A stretch of DNA of 6,379 nt, taken from the NCBI GenBank assembly GCA_017505675.1, contig JAFVOV010000047.1, positions 1 through 6,379 on the forward strand, written 5' to 3'. Below, piece after piece: positions 1 to 5,638 of the stretch. The stretch comes from Clostridia bacterium. Lineage in GTDB: Bacteria > Bacillota > Clostridia > Christensenellales > Borkfalkiaceae. The notes beneath the pieces were generated by a model. It searched no databases. It saw nothing but the letters and a program-made list of their open reading frames with translations, and was not told the DNA's origin. The translations under genes were made by a program, and so were the position numbers. The stretch's first letter is position 1, and each line of letters starts with the position of its first letter.

Positions 1-446
1 AGAGATGAGCGAAGCGCCATTACGGACGAAGGTATTACTTGAATACTAGTTGCATTTATAACGAAAAACATGGTTATAGCGTATTCGGTATTAGGGTGTT
101 TTTCTAGTTCCTGAATTGATTTTATTCCCATAGGCGTAGTCGCGCCGCTCATTCCTAAAATATTAGCGGATATATTAAGTGACATAAAGTCGTTTGCTTT
201 ATCAGGAATATTGCCGAATAAAAATCTATTCATAGGCTTTAACATTTTAGCAAACTTGTTGGAAAGTTTGGTTTGCTCCAAAAGTTCAAAAACACCCATC
301 CAAATAGCGTATATAACAACCATTTTCATTGTGAGTGAAAGCGCTTTGTCACCACCGGATAACATAGATGAAAGTATTAAGTCAGGGGATGTAAATAGTA
401 AGATTACCATTGATAAAACGGTAACTAGTCCAAAAATTACGTTCAT
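1..446 (-). CDS. spmA: Spore maturation protein A-like (nucleoside-recognition/Gate domain) membrane protein, partial
   Basis: The reverse strand is open from an ATG at 446 to the window edge, giving 148 codons without a stop. The C-terminal part of the gene lies outside the window. The protein starts with a hydrophobic segment (about residues 2-20), then a second one (about 42-55). It continues into the characteristic stretch at residues 91-115, which reads NISANILGMSGATTPMGIKS followed by IQELE, and then SIQVIPSSVMALR (134-146). These match the SpmA family pattern of AAN-LGLGNAATP-G-KAM and IQLIPTTVIALR. SpmA with SpmB is needed for spore core dehydration in Bacillus; its biochemical role is unresolved, and Gate-domain proteins are also linked to transport. 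An in-frame TAA at 458-456 lies just upstream, so 446 is the first possible ATG. The ribosome-binding site is weak (AAAG at about 10 bases). The gene is divergent from the cupin-metG unit. spmB would be expected to follow to the left, outside the window. Confidence 0.85.
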   Translation of the reverse strand, partial: MNVIFGLVTVLSMVILLFTSPDLILSSMLSGGDKALSLTMKMVVIYAIWMGVFELLEQTKLSNKFAKMLKPMNRFLFGNIPDKANDFMSLNISANILGMSGATTPMGIKSIQELEKHPNTEYAITMFFVINATSIQVIPSSVMALRSS

Positions 447-471
447 AGTAAAACTTTATGCCGAATATTTG

Positions 472-500
472 TTGAATATGCGGGAAAAATGTGGTAAAAT
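472..500 (+). promoter_or_regulatory. Sigma-A-type promoter for the cupin-metG-tatD unit
   Basis: TTGAAT (472-477) and TAAAAT (495-500) are separated by exactly 17 bases, and a TG dinucleotide at 492-493 gives an extended -10 element. The predicted transcription start is near 507, leaving a leader of roughly 23 bases that contains the ribosome-binding site AGGTGA (518-523). It lies in the divergent gap after the start of the minus-strand spmA-like gene. No comparably good promoter was seen for the minus strand in this gap. The call rests on consensus match and position only. Confidence 0.65.
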
Positions 501-529
501 AGATTAGTAAAAATTAAAGGTGAAATAAT

Positions 530-856
530 ATGATAGAAAAATTTTCTTTTACAGGTGAAGATTTTAAAGTTGCAATGAGTTTCGAAAGTTGGAAAATAGG
601 GCTTTTAAGATATAGCCAAAGGTTTTCAAAATTCGACAGGTTAGAACGTCACTTATTGACTGACGAAGCCTTTATTCTTTTAAGCGGTACGGCTGTATTA
701 TATACTGATAAAGAGCAAATTGAAATGCAACAAAATATCGTGTATAATATTCCAAAAGCAGAATGGCATCATATTACCGTAAGCAAAGATGCAACGGTAA
801 TGGTTGTTGAAAACGCGTCTACCTGTGACGATAATACCGAAATTAAGTTTTTATAA
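530..856 (+). CDS. Small single-domain cupin-like protein
   Basis: This 108-residue soluble protein has no signal peptide or membrane segment. It resembles small cupin proteins: a degenerate cupin motif 1 at residues 39-53 (ERHLLTDEAFILLSG, with H41, E46 and G53) and a motif 2-like stretch at 74-83 (IPKAEWHHIT, with P75, H80 and H81). The tail VVENAST (92-98) fits small Clostridia cupins in which a VVEN segment follows the second motif. The usual HxH pair of motif 1 is reduced to one His, so metal binding with full activity is uncertain; a ligand-binding or sensory role is equally possible. The start is supported by AGGTGA at 518-523, six bases before the ATG. It is first in the unit, and only 10 bases separate it from metG, so co-transcription is likely. 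The substrate and physiological role cannot be read from the sequence. Confidence 0.75.
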   Translation: MIEKFSFTGEDFKVAMSFESWKIGLLRYSQRFSKFDRLERHLLTDEAFILLSGTAVLYTDKEQIEMQQNIVYNIPKAEWHHITVSKDATVMVVENASTCDDNTEIKFL

Positions 857-860
857 GGAG
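855..860 (+). promoter_or_regulatory. Ribosome-binding site fixing the metG start
   Basis: AAGGAG lies six bases before the ATG at 867 and overlaps the stop codon of the cupin gene (854-856). It decides the metG start: the frame stays open back to an ATG at 804, but the 21 extra residues overlap the cupin gene and do not look like MetRS sequence, whereas the protein from 867 begins KEKYYITTAIAYTSG, as the family does. Confidence 0.9.
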
Positions 861-866
861 ATAATA

Positions 867-2825
867 ATGAAAGAAAAATATTATATAACCACCGCTATCG
901 CGTATACTTCTGGTAAGCCACATATCGGCAATACTTATGAAGCAATTTTATCCGATAGCGTAGCTCGTTTTAAACGTTATCAAGGCTTTGACGTTTTCTT
1001 TCAGACGGGAACTGACGAACACGGTCAAAAGATAGAAGAAAAAGCAAAGGCGGCGGGCGTATCACCTAAAACGTTTGTTGACGGTGTTGCTGCTGAAATT
1101 AAAAGGATTTGGGATTTAGTTGGCGTTTCTTACGATAAGTTTATAAGAACGACTGATGAATATCACGAAAAGCAAGTTCAAAAGATATTCAAAAAACTTT
1201 ATGAAAAGGGCGATATTTATAAAGGTTCTTATGAAGGTTGGTATTGCACGCCTTGCGAATCTTTCTGGACGGAAAGTCAGTTGGTTGATGGGAAATGTCC
1301 TGACTGTGGTAGACCCGTTGTAAAGTCGCAAGAAGAAGCGTACTTCTTTAAAATGAGTAAATATGCCGATAGGTTAATGGAATATTATAATGAACACCCT
1401 GAATTTATTTTACCCGTTTCACGCAAAAACGAAATGGTGAATAACTTTTTAAAACCGGGGCTTCAGGACCTTTGCGTTTCAAGAAGTTCTTTTAAATGGG
1501 GTATTCCCGTTGACTTTGATGCTAAACACGTAGTTTACGTTTGGCTTGATGCGTTGACTAATTATATTACTGGTATCGGTTATGATGCAGAAGGTAATCA
1601 TTTAGAAAGTTATAATAAATTATGGCCTGCAGACGTTCACGTTATCGGTAAAGATATTATAAGGTTCCATACGATTTACTGGCCTATTTTCTTGATGGCG
1701 TTAGATATTCCTTTGCCTAAAAAAGTATACGGTCACGGCTGGCTTTTGCAAGACGGTGGCAAAATGAGTAAGTCTAAAGGCAACGTTATCTATGCAGATG
1801 ATTTAGTTGAATTTTTCGGTAAAGACGCGGTACGATATTACGTTTTAACGGCAATGCCACAAGATAATGACGGGCTTATTTCTTGGGAATCCGTTATCGA
1901 AACAATCAATAGCGAACTGGCTAACGTTTTCGGGAATTTAGTAAGCCGTACTATTGCAATGAGCAATAAGTATTTTGGTGGAACGGTTTGTGATACGGGC
2001 GTAAGTGAAAGCGTTGATGAAGAATTAAAATCCGTTGTTACTTCTGCTCGCGCTAAAGTAGTTGAAAAAATGGAAGAATTTAAGATTTCCGACGCGATTT
2101 TTGAAATTTTTACAGTGTTCCGCAGGGCAAATAAATATATTGATGAAACTATGCCGTGGGCGCTTGCTAAAGACGAAAGTAAGAGCGATAGGTTAAAAAC
2201 CGTTCTATATAATCTTTTAGAAAGCATTATAACAGGAACTTCATTATTATATCCGTTTTTACCGGATACTGCTGAAAAAGTAGTTAAAATGTTAAACGTA
2301 AATATTAGGGATTTTGGTTTAACTGATAAGTTTGGTTTAGAAAAGGAAATAAAGGTTACCGATACGCCCGAAATTTTGTTTGCGCGTTTAGATGGCGCTA
2401 AAGTTATGGAAAAGGTGAATGCTATGATAGAAAGCAGAATGGAAAAACCTAAAGAAGAAAAAAAGCCTGAAGTTAAACTTCACGACCATTCAGAAAAACC
2501 CTTAATAGAACTTGATGATTTTGCAAAAATTCAATTAAAAGTTGCGCTTGTAACTGCTTGTGAAAAAGTTGAAAAAAGCAAAAAATTATTAAAACTTACC
2601 GTTAAAGTTGGGGATGAAGTAAGAACGGTTGTTAGTGGTATTGCGCACGCATATACGCCTGAACAACTTATAGGTAAAAAACTTACTATGATTACAAACC
2701 TTAAACCCGCAAAACTTTGTGGAATAGTTAGTGAAGGTATGATAGTTTGCGCTGAAGATGAAAATGGCAAACTTGCATATTTAACGCCCGAAAATGATAT
2801 TGCGGACGGAAGTCAGGTCTTTTAA
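867..2825 (+). CDS. metG: Methionyl-tRNA synthetase with C-terminal tRNA-binding domain
   Basis: This cytosolic class I aminoacyl-tRNA synthetase attaches methionine to tRNA-Met and initiator tRNA using ATP. The protein has 652 residues, a normal length for the form carrying a C-terminal OB-fold domain. The Rossmann catalytic core shows the HIGH-equivalent HIGN (19-22), TGTDEHG (47-53), YVWLDAL (224-230), HVIGKDIIRFH (258-268) and KMSKS (299-303). A zinc knuckle inserted in the connective peptide has four Cys ligands: C127, C130, C144 and C147. The helical anticodon-binding domain includes NKYIDETMPW (422-431), with Asn422 and Trp431 at the positions used for anticodon recognition. A charged Lys/Glu-rich linker (about 522-546) leads to an EMAPII/Trbp111-like tRNA-binding domain (547-652) with KSKKLLKL, VVSGIA and NLKPAKLCG, which typically supports dimerisation and tRNA affinity. 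The start at 867 is chosen from the AAGGAG site. The stop codon shares its last base with the tatD start (TAATG). No T-box leader is visible upstream. Confidence 0.97.
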   Translation: MKEKYYITTAIAYTSGKPHIGNTYEAILSDSVARFKRYQGFDVFFQTGTDEHGQKIEEKAKAAGVSPKTFVDGVAAEIKRIWDLVGVSYDKFIRTTDEYHEKQVQKIFKKLYEKGDIYKGSYEGWYCTPCESFWTESQLVDGKCPDCGRPVVKSQEEAYFFKMSKYADRLMEYYNEHPEFILPVSRKNEMVNNFLKPGLQDLCVSRSSFKWGIPVDFDAKHVVYVWLDALTNYITGIGYDAEGNHLESYNKLWPADVHVIGKDIIRFHTIYWPIFLMALDIPLPKKVYGHGWLLQDGGKMSKSKGNVIYADDLVEFFGKDAVRYYVLTAMPQDNDGLISWESVIETINSELANVFGNLVSRTIAMSNKYFGGTVCDTGVSESVDEELKSVVTSARAKVVEKMEEFKISDAIFEIFTVFRRANKYIDETMPWALAKDESKSDRLKTVLYNLLESIITGTSLLYPFLPDTAEKVVKMLNVNIRDFGLTDKFGLEKEIKVTDTPEILFARLDGAKVMEKVNAMIESRMEKPKEEKKPEVKLHDHSEKPLIELDDFAKIQLKVALVTACEKVEKSKKLLKLTVKVGDEVRTVVSGIAHAYTPEQLIGKKLTMITNLKPAKLCGIVSEGMIVCAEDENGKLAYLTPENDIADGSQVF

Positions 2826-3595
2826 TGTTTATTGATACGCATTGTCATCTTCATGATGAAAAATTAAAAGATACCGACGCGGTGGTTGATGGATATTTGA
2901 AAGACGGCGTAGAAATTGCAATTAACGCTGCTTGTTGTGCGCTTACAAGTGAAAAGGGCAAAGAACTTGCTGAAAAATATCCGTCAGTATATTTTGCAAC
3001 GGGTTGTCACCCTAGTGATATTTTAGGTTTTGACGAACTTGAGTTTGAAAGAATTTATAAACTTACGTCACATCCTAAATGCGTTGCGGTTGGCGAAATA
3101 GGGTTAGACTATTATTGGGAAGGATACGATAAACAAAAACAAATTGACGGTTTTATAAAGCAAATTGAACTTGCATACCAAACGAAATTGCCTATATCTA
3201 TTCACAGTCGTTCGGCAACGGCAGATACGCTTAAAATTCTTAAAGATAATAAAGCGAAATTAGCATATGGCGCTGTTATGCATTGTTTTTCAGGTAGTGT
3301 TGAAACCGCGCGCGAAATTTTAGATTTAGGGTTATATATATCCTTTGCAGGACCGCTTACCTTTAAGAATGCAAATTCTCTTTTAGAAGTTGCAAAATAC
3401 GTTCCGCTTGATAGATGTTTAACGGAAACCGATAGCCCTTATCTATCCCCGCATCCTTTACGCGGAAAAGTTAACACGCCTAAAAACGTTTCATTGATAA
3501 CGGCAAAACTAGCAGAACTTAAATGTGTAAATATAGAAGAACTTGCGCCTATTATTATTAAAAACGCAAAAACGCTGTTTACAAAACTTTTATAA
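2825..3595 (+). CDS. tatD: TatD-family metal-dependent hydrolase (putative DNase)
   Basis: The 256-residue product has the usual length for TatD/YabD amidohydrolase-superfamily TIM-barrel enzymes; family members have 3'-5' exonuclease or DNase activity on nucleic acid and are cytosolic. The metal-site residues are all present in order: DTHCH at 4-8 (H6 and H8), E91 in VGEIGLDYYW, H127 in SIHSR, H153 in MHCFSG, and D203 in ETDSPYL. The C-terminal PHPLRGKVNTP (209-219) is also typical. Translation begins at the ATG sharing one base with the metG stop, with AGG at 2815-2817 seven bases upstream, which suggests coupling to metG translation. The metG-tatD pairing is a common Bacillota arrangement (metS-yabD in B. 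subtilis). The exact substrate is inferred from the family. The symbol refers to the family; yabD or ycfH would be equivalent names. Confidence 0.93.
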   Translation: MFIDTHCHLHDEKLKDTDAVVDGYLKDGVEIAINAACCALTSEKGKELAEKYPSVYFATGCHPSDILGFDELEFERIYKLTSHPKCVAVGEIGLDYYWEGYDKQKQIDGFIKQIELAYQTKLPISIHSRSATADTLKILKDNKAKLAYGAVMHCFSGSVETAREILDLGLYISFAGPLTFKNANSLLEVAKYVPLDRCLTETDSPYLSPHPLRGKVNTPKNVSLITAKLAELKCVNIEELAPIIIKNAKTLFTKLL

Positions 3596-3598
3596 AAT

Positions 3599-3634
3599 AA
3601 AATAAAGTCGAAAAATAATTTTCGGCTTTATTTT
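3599..3634 (+). terminator. Intrinsic terminator after tatD
   Basis: An inverted repeat starts three bases after the tatD stop. The arms 3599-3614 (AAAATAAAGTCGAAAA) and 3619-3634 (TTTTCGGCTTTATTTT) form a 16-bp stem with a single G-U wobble (3608/3625) and a four-base loop (3615-3618). The right arm ends in TTTATTTT, supplying the U-rich tail. The A-rich left arm would act as the tail on the other strand, so it could work in both directions, although both flanking genes run rightward. It separates the cupin-metG-tatD unit from the ksgA unit. Confidence 0.85.
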
Positions 3635-3660
3635 GAATTTACTCATTTCATTTGTATAAA
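3633..3660 (+). promoter_or_regulatory. Probable promoter of the ksgA unit
   Basis: TTGAAT (3633-3638) and TATAAA (3655-3660) are 16 bases apart; TAAAAT at 3657-3662, 18 bases from the same -35, is an alternative -10. The -35 element begins within the last two bases of the terminator. A start near 3667 would give a leader of about 75 bases that opens with the stem-loop at 3669-3687. A second, weaker candidate lies downstream: TTTACA (3683-3688), 16 bases, TTTAAT (3705-3710). A perfect TATAAT at 3711-3716 lacks a -35 at normal spacing. The region is AT rich, so chance matches are likely; a promoter is expected here because a terminator precedes, but which element is used is uncertain. Confidence 0.5.
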
Positions 3661-3668
3661 ATGGTACA

Positions 3669-3687
3669 GTAAAGAATTGCTCTTTAC
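3669..3687 (+). other. Short stem-loop in the ksgA leader
   Basis: GTAAAGA (3669-3675) and TCTTTAC (3681-3687) are perfect 7-bp inverted repeats around a five-base loop ATTGC. There is no T-run after it, so it is not a terminator. It falls within the predicted 5' untranslated region of ksgA, at the very start of the mRNA if the promoter at 3633-3660 is used. It could be an mRNA-protecting 5' hairpin or, as DNA, a dyad for a regulator. It could also be chance in AT-rich sequence. Confidence 0.35.
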
Positions 3688-3742
3688 AATAATTATATTG
3701 AGCATTTAATTATAATTTATTCGCTAAAATATAAGGTAAATA

Positions 3743-4561
3743 ATGGAAAATTTAAAGTCACTTTTATCAAGGCATAATTTAACGCTTAAAAAAGCGTTCG
3801 GACAAAATTTTTTGTCTGATAATGCGTTGTTATCTGAAATCGTGCAAAAAGCGGGCGTTACTGAAAACGACACCGTTTTAGAAATAGGTTGTGGCGCAGG
3901 CGCGCTAACTAAAGAACTTGGGTTAAAAGCAAAAAAAGTAGTCGGGTATGAGATTGACACGCGCTTAAAACCACTTCTAAACGAAGTTCTTTCAGATTAT
4001 AAAAACGTGGAAATAGTTTTTGAGGACGTGATGAAACAAAGACTTTCAGACGTTGAAAAAAAACTAGGTGGTGAATATATTATGGTTGCAAATCTTCCGT
4101 ATTATATTACTACGCCTATTGTTATGCGGTTTATTGAAGAAGCAAAAAATATTAAAGCAATGGTAATAATGGTGCAAGAAGAAGTTGCATATCGTTTTGC
4201 ATCAGAAAAAAGCACCGCGGATTACGGTGCTATTACCGTAGGTATAAATTTACGCGGTAGCGCTGAAGTTATTTTAAAAGTCCCGCGTGAAAAATTTACG
4301 CCAGCGCCAAACGTAGATTCTGCAGTCGTTAAAATCTTAATAGATAAAACTAAATTTTCTAACGTGAATTTTAATGCCGTAAGAAACGTTGTTAGGTGCG
4401 CTTTTTCAAGCAGAAGAAAAATGTTGGTTAATAACCTTATGAACGTATTTAAACTTTCACGCGCGGATGCTGAAAGCGTTATAACTTTAGCAGGGTTAGA
4501 TTTAACCGTTAGGGGCGAAAATTTATCAGCCGAAGAATACGTTGCTTTAACAGAAAATTAG
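3743..4561 (+). CDS. ksgA: 16S rRNA (adenine1518-N6/adenine1519-N6)-dimethyltransferase
   Basis: KsgA/RsmA dimethylates the two adjacent adenines in the helix 45 loop of 16S rRNA using S-adenosylmethionine, a late step and checkpoint in 30S subunit assembly. The 272-residue length is typical. Visible family signatures are KKAFGQNFLSD (16-26), the SAM-binding motif I LEIGCGAGALT (46-56), the acidic residue ending strand 2 in GYEID (68-72), FED (93-95), the catalytic motif IV NLPYYITTPI (117-126), FTPAPNVDSAVV (185-196) and the C-terminal RCAFSSRRKMLVNNL (218-232). Motif I has Cys where Pro is usual (GPG), a mild variation. The ATG has AAGGT at 3733-3737, five bases upstream. It heads a unit with rdgB, the phosphodiesterase and probably cysK, after its own promoter region. 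In B. subtilis rnmV lies immediately before ksgA; here it is absent. Confidence 0.97.
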   Translation: MENLKSLLSRHNLTLKKAFGQNFLSDNALLSEIVQKAGVTENDTVLEIGCGAGALTKELGLKAKKVVGYEIDTRLKPLLNEVLSDYKNVEIVFEDVMKQRLSDVEKKLGGEYIMVANLPYYITTPIVMRFIEEAKNIKAMVIMVQEEVAYRFASEKSTADYGAITVGINLRGSAEVILKVPREKFTPAPNVDSAVVKILIDKTKFSNVNFNAVRNVVRCAFSSRRKMLVNNLMNVFKLSRADAESVITLAGLDLTVRGENLSAEEYVALTEN

Positions 4562-4581
4562 ATTGATAAAGGTGTTAAGTT

Positions 4582-5166
4582 ATGAATATAAATAAAAAAG
4601 AAAGGCTGGTTTTGGCAAGTGGTAACGCGCATAAGATTAAAGAAATAGGTGATATGTTACCCGAGTTTGAAGTGGTTGGATATAAAGATTTAGGTTTTAA
4701 TTTTGAAATTGAAGAAAACGGCAAAACCTTTTATGAGAACGCTTTGATTAAAGCAAAAACCGTGAGTGAAACGCTCAATCTTCCTGCGCTTGTAGATGAT
4801 AGCGGTATTTGCGTTGATGCTTTAGATGGTGAACCGGGAATTTACAGCGCAAGATATGCAGGCGACGGAATTGATGAGCATAATAACGAACTTCTTTTGA
4901 GTAAAATGCAAGGAGTGGAAAACAGAAAGGCAAAATTCGTTTGTTGTATGGTTTTTTATAAGACTAACGGTGAAATTATAACGGCAACGGGTGAAACGCA
5001 CGGCAAAATTATGGATTCTTGTCAAGGTGAAAACGGCTTTGGTTATGACCCGTTATTTATGAGTGATGATTTAGGCAAGTGTTTGGGGTTAGCGTCTTTT
5101 GAAGAGAAAAATACCATAAGTCACAGGTTTCGCGCTATAAAAGCGTTAAAGGAAAAGTTGAAGTGA
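4582..5166 (+). CDS. rdgB: dITP/XTP pyrophosphatase (RdgB/HAM1 family)
   Basis: The 194-residue protein belongs to the RdgB/HAM1 family, which hydrolyses non-canonical purine nucleoside triphosphates (dITP, ITP, XTP) to monophosphate and pyrophosphate, keeping them out of DNA and RNA. The family motifs are all present: LASGNAHKIKEI near the N-terminus (SGN at 13-15, K18), ENGKTFYENALIKA (45-58), the acidic VDDSGI (71-76) followed by DALDGEPGIYSARYAG (79-94), GFGYDPLF (152-159) and SHR (180-182) near the C-terminus. These supply the phosphate, Mg2+ and base-recognition residues. The start is supported by AAGGTG at 4569-4574, seven bases before the ATG. It lies 20 bases after ksgA and overlaps the next gene by four bases. 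Pairing with a YfcE/MJ0936-type phosphodiesterase repeats the ysnA-ysnB arrangement of B. subtilis. Confidence 0.96.
   Translation: MNINKKERLVLASGNAHKIKEIGDMLPEFEVVGYKDLGFNFEIEENGKTFYENALIKAKTVSETLNLPALVDDSGICVDALDGEPGIYSARYAGDGIDEHNNELLLSKMQGVENRKAKFVCCMVFYKTNGEIITATGETHGKIMDSCQGENGFGYDPLFMSDDLGKCLGLASFEEKNTISHRFRAIKALKEKLK
5148..5153 (+). promoter_or_regulatory. Ribosome-binding site supporting the GTG start at 5163
   Basis: AAAGGA lies inside the 3' end of rdgB, nine bases before the GTG at 5163. It supports initiation at this non-ATG codon, whose last two bases are part of the rdgB TGA stop. No ATG near the N-terminus would keep the MKKIVVISDTHG start of the family, so the GTG is needed. 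Confidence 0.7.
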
Positions 5167-5624
5167 AAAAGATAGTTGTTATATCTGATACTCACGGTGA
5201 CTATCGCGCAATAGATAAACTTTTGCCTATAATAAACGAGAGTGATTATTTGTTTCATTTGGGGGATTTTTACCGTGATATTCGCGCGTACGAAAGAGAA
5301 CTTAAATGCAAACTTTATTCTGTGCTAGGTAATTGCGACGGCGGTGGCGACGACGAGTTGATAACCATTGACGGCGTTAAAATTTTACTCACTCACGGTG
5401 ATAGGTATGGGGTGAAAAGTTCAAAATATAAATTGCTTATGCGGGCAAAAGAATTAGGCGTAAAAGTTGTTTTTTATGGACACACGCATATTTCCGATAT
5501 TGAAGAAATTGATGGAATATATTTAATAAATCCGGGCGCGTTGTCGTCCTATAATAATCCTACGTATTGTTACGCTGTTATATATGATAAAAAAGTAAGC
5601 GCGTCAATAGTTTCTTTGTTATAA
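5163..5624 (+). CDS. YfcE/MJ0936-family calcineurin-like metallophosphoesterase
   Basis: This 153-residue cytosolic enzyme belongs to the small single-domain branch of the calcineurin-like superfamily, whose members hydrolyse phosphodiesters with two bound metals (usually Mn2+). The metal ligands are visible in order: D9 and H11 in SDTHGD, D35 in HLGDF, N57 in LGNCD, H78 in LTHGD, and H107 and H109 in YGHTH. The ending INPGALSSY (122-130) is also typical, close to the NPGS/A-R seen in YfcE-like proteins. Family members act on model phosphodiesters; the natural substrate is unknown, so a specific name is not justified. It starts with GTG, overlapping the rdgB stop by four bases (GTGA), which implies translational coupling. 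Only 14 bases separate it from the cysteine synthase gene. Confidence 0.93.
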   Translation: MKKIVVISDTHGDYRAIDKLLPIINESDYLFHLGDFYRDIRAYERELKCKLYSVLGNCDGGGDDELITIDGVKILLTHGDRYGVKSSKYKLLMRAKELGVKVVFYGHTHISDIEEIDGIYLINPGALSSYNNPTYCYAVIYDKKVSASIVSLL

Positions 5625-5638
5625 ATTAGGTGAAATAA

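Noticed and set aside
211..507. 98-codon plus-strand open frame at the left end
   Set aside because: It is antisense to the SpmA-like gene, whose reverse-strand protein shows clear family motifs; the plus-strand translation shows none.
447..529. Minus-strand promoter for the SpmA-like gene
   Set aside because: No pair of -35 and -10 hexamers with acceptable spacing was found on the reverse strand; a sporulation-specific promoter could not be recognised with confidence.
804..866. N-terminal extension of MetRS from an upstream in-frame ATG at 804
   Set aside because: It overlaps the cupin gene, lacks MetRS similarity, and AAGGAG is correctly spaced for the ATG at 867.
923..934. HIGN in place of HIGH in the MetRS active site
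   Set aside because: The last position of this motif varies among bacterial MetRS proteins, and a PHIGN form is familiar from Clostridia; all other catalytic motifs are intact, so loss of function is not suggested.
1838..2227. 129-codon minus-strand open frame inside metG
   Set aside because: It is a shadow of the metG anticodon-binding region, with no ribosome-binding site or recognisable motif. The same applies to the shorter minus-strand frames at 1116-1331, 2531-2770, 3724-3960 and 4822-5025.
3691..3717. AATTATA/TATAATT inverted repeat before ksgA
   Set aside because: The arms are only A and T, seven bases long with a 13-base loop, in a very AT-rich region; chance is the simpler explanation.
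5617..5625. Extended -10-like TGTTATAAA before cysK
   Set aside because: No -35 element lies at normal spacing, and transcription would start near 5632, within the ribosome-binding site, leaving an mRNA that could not use it.
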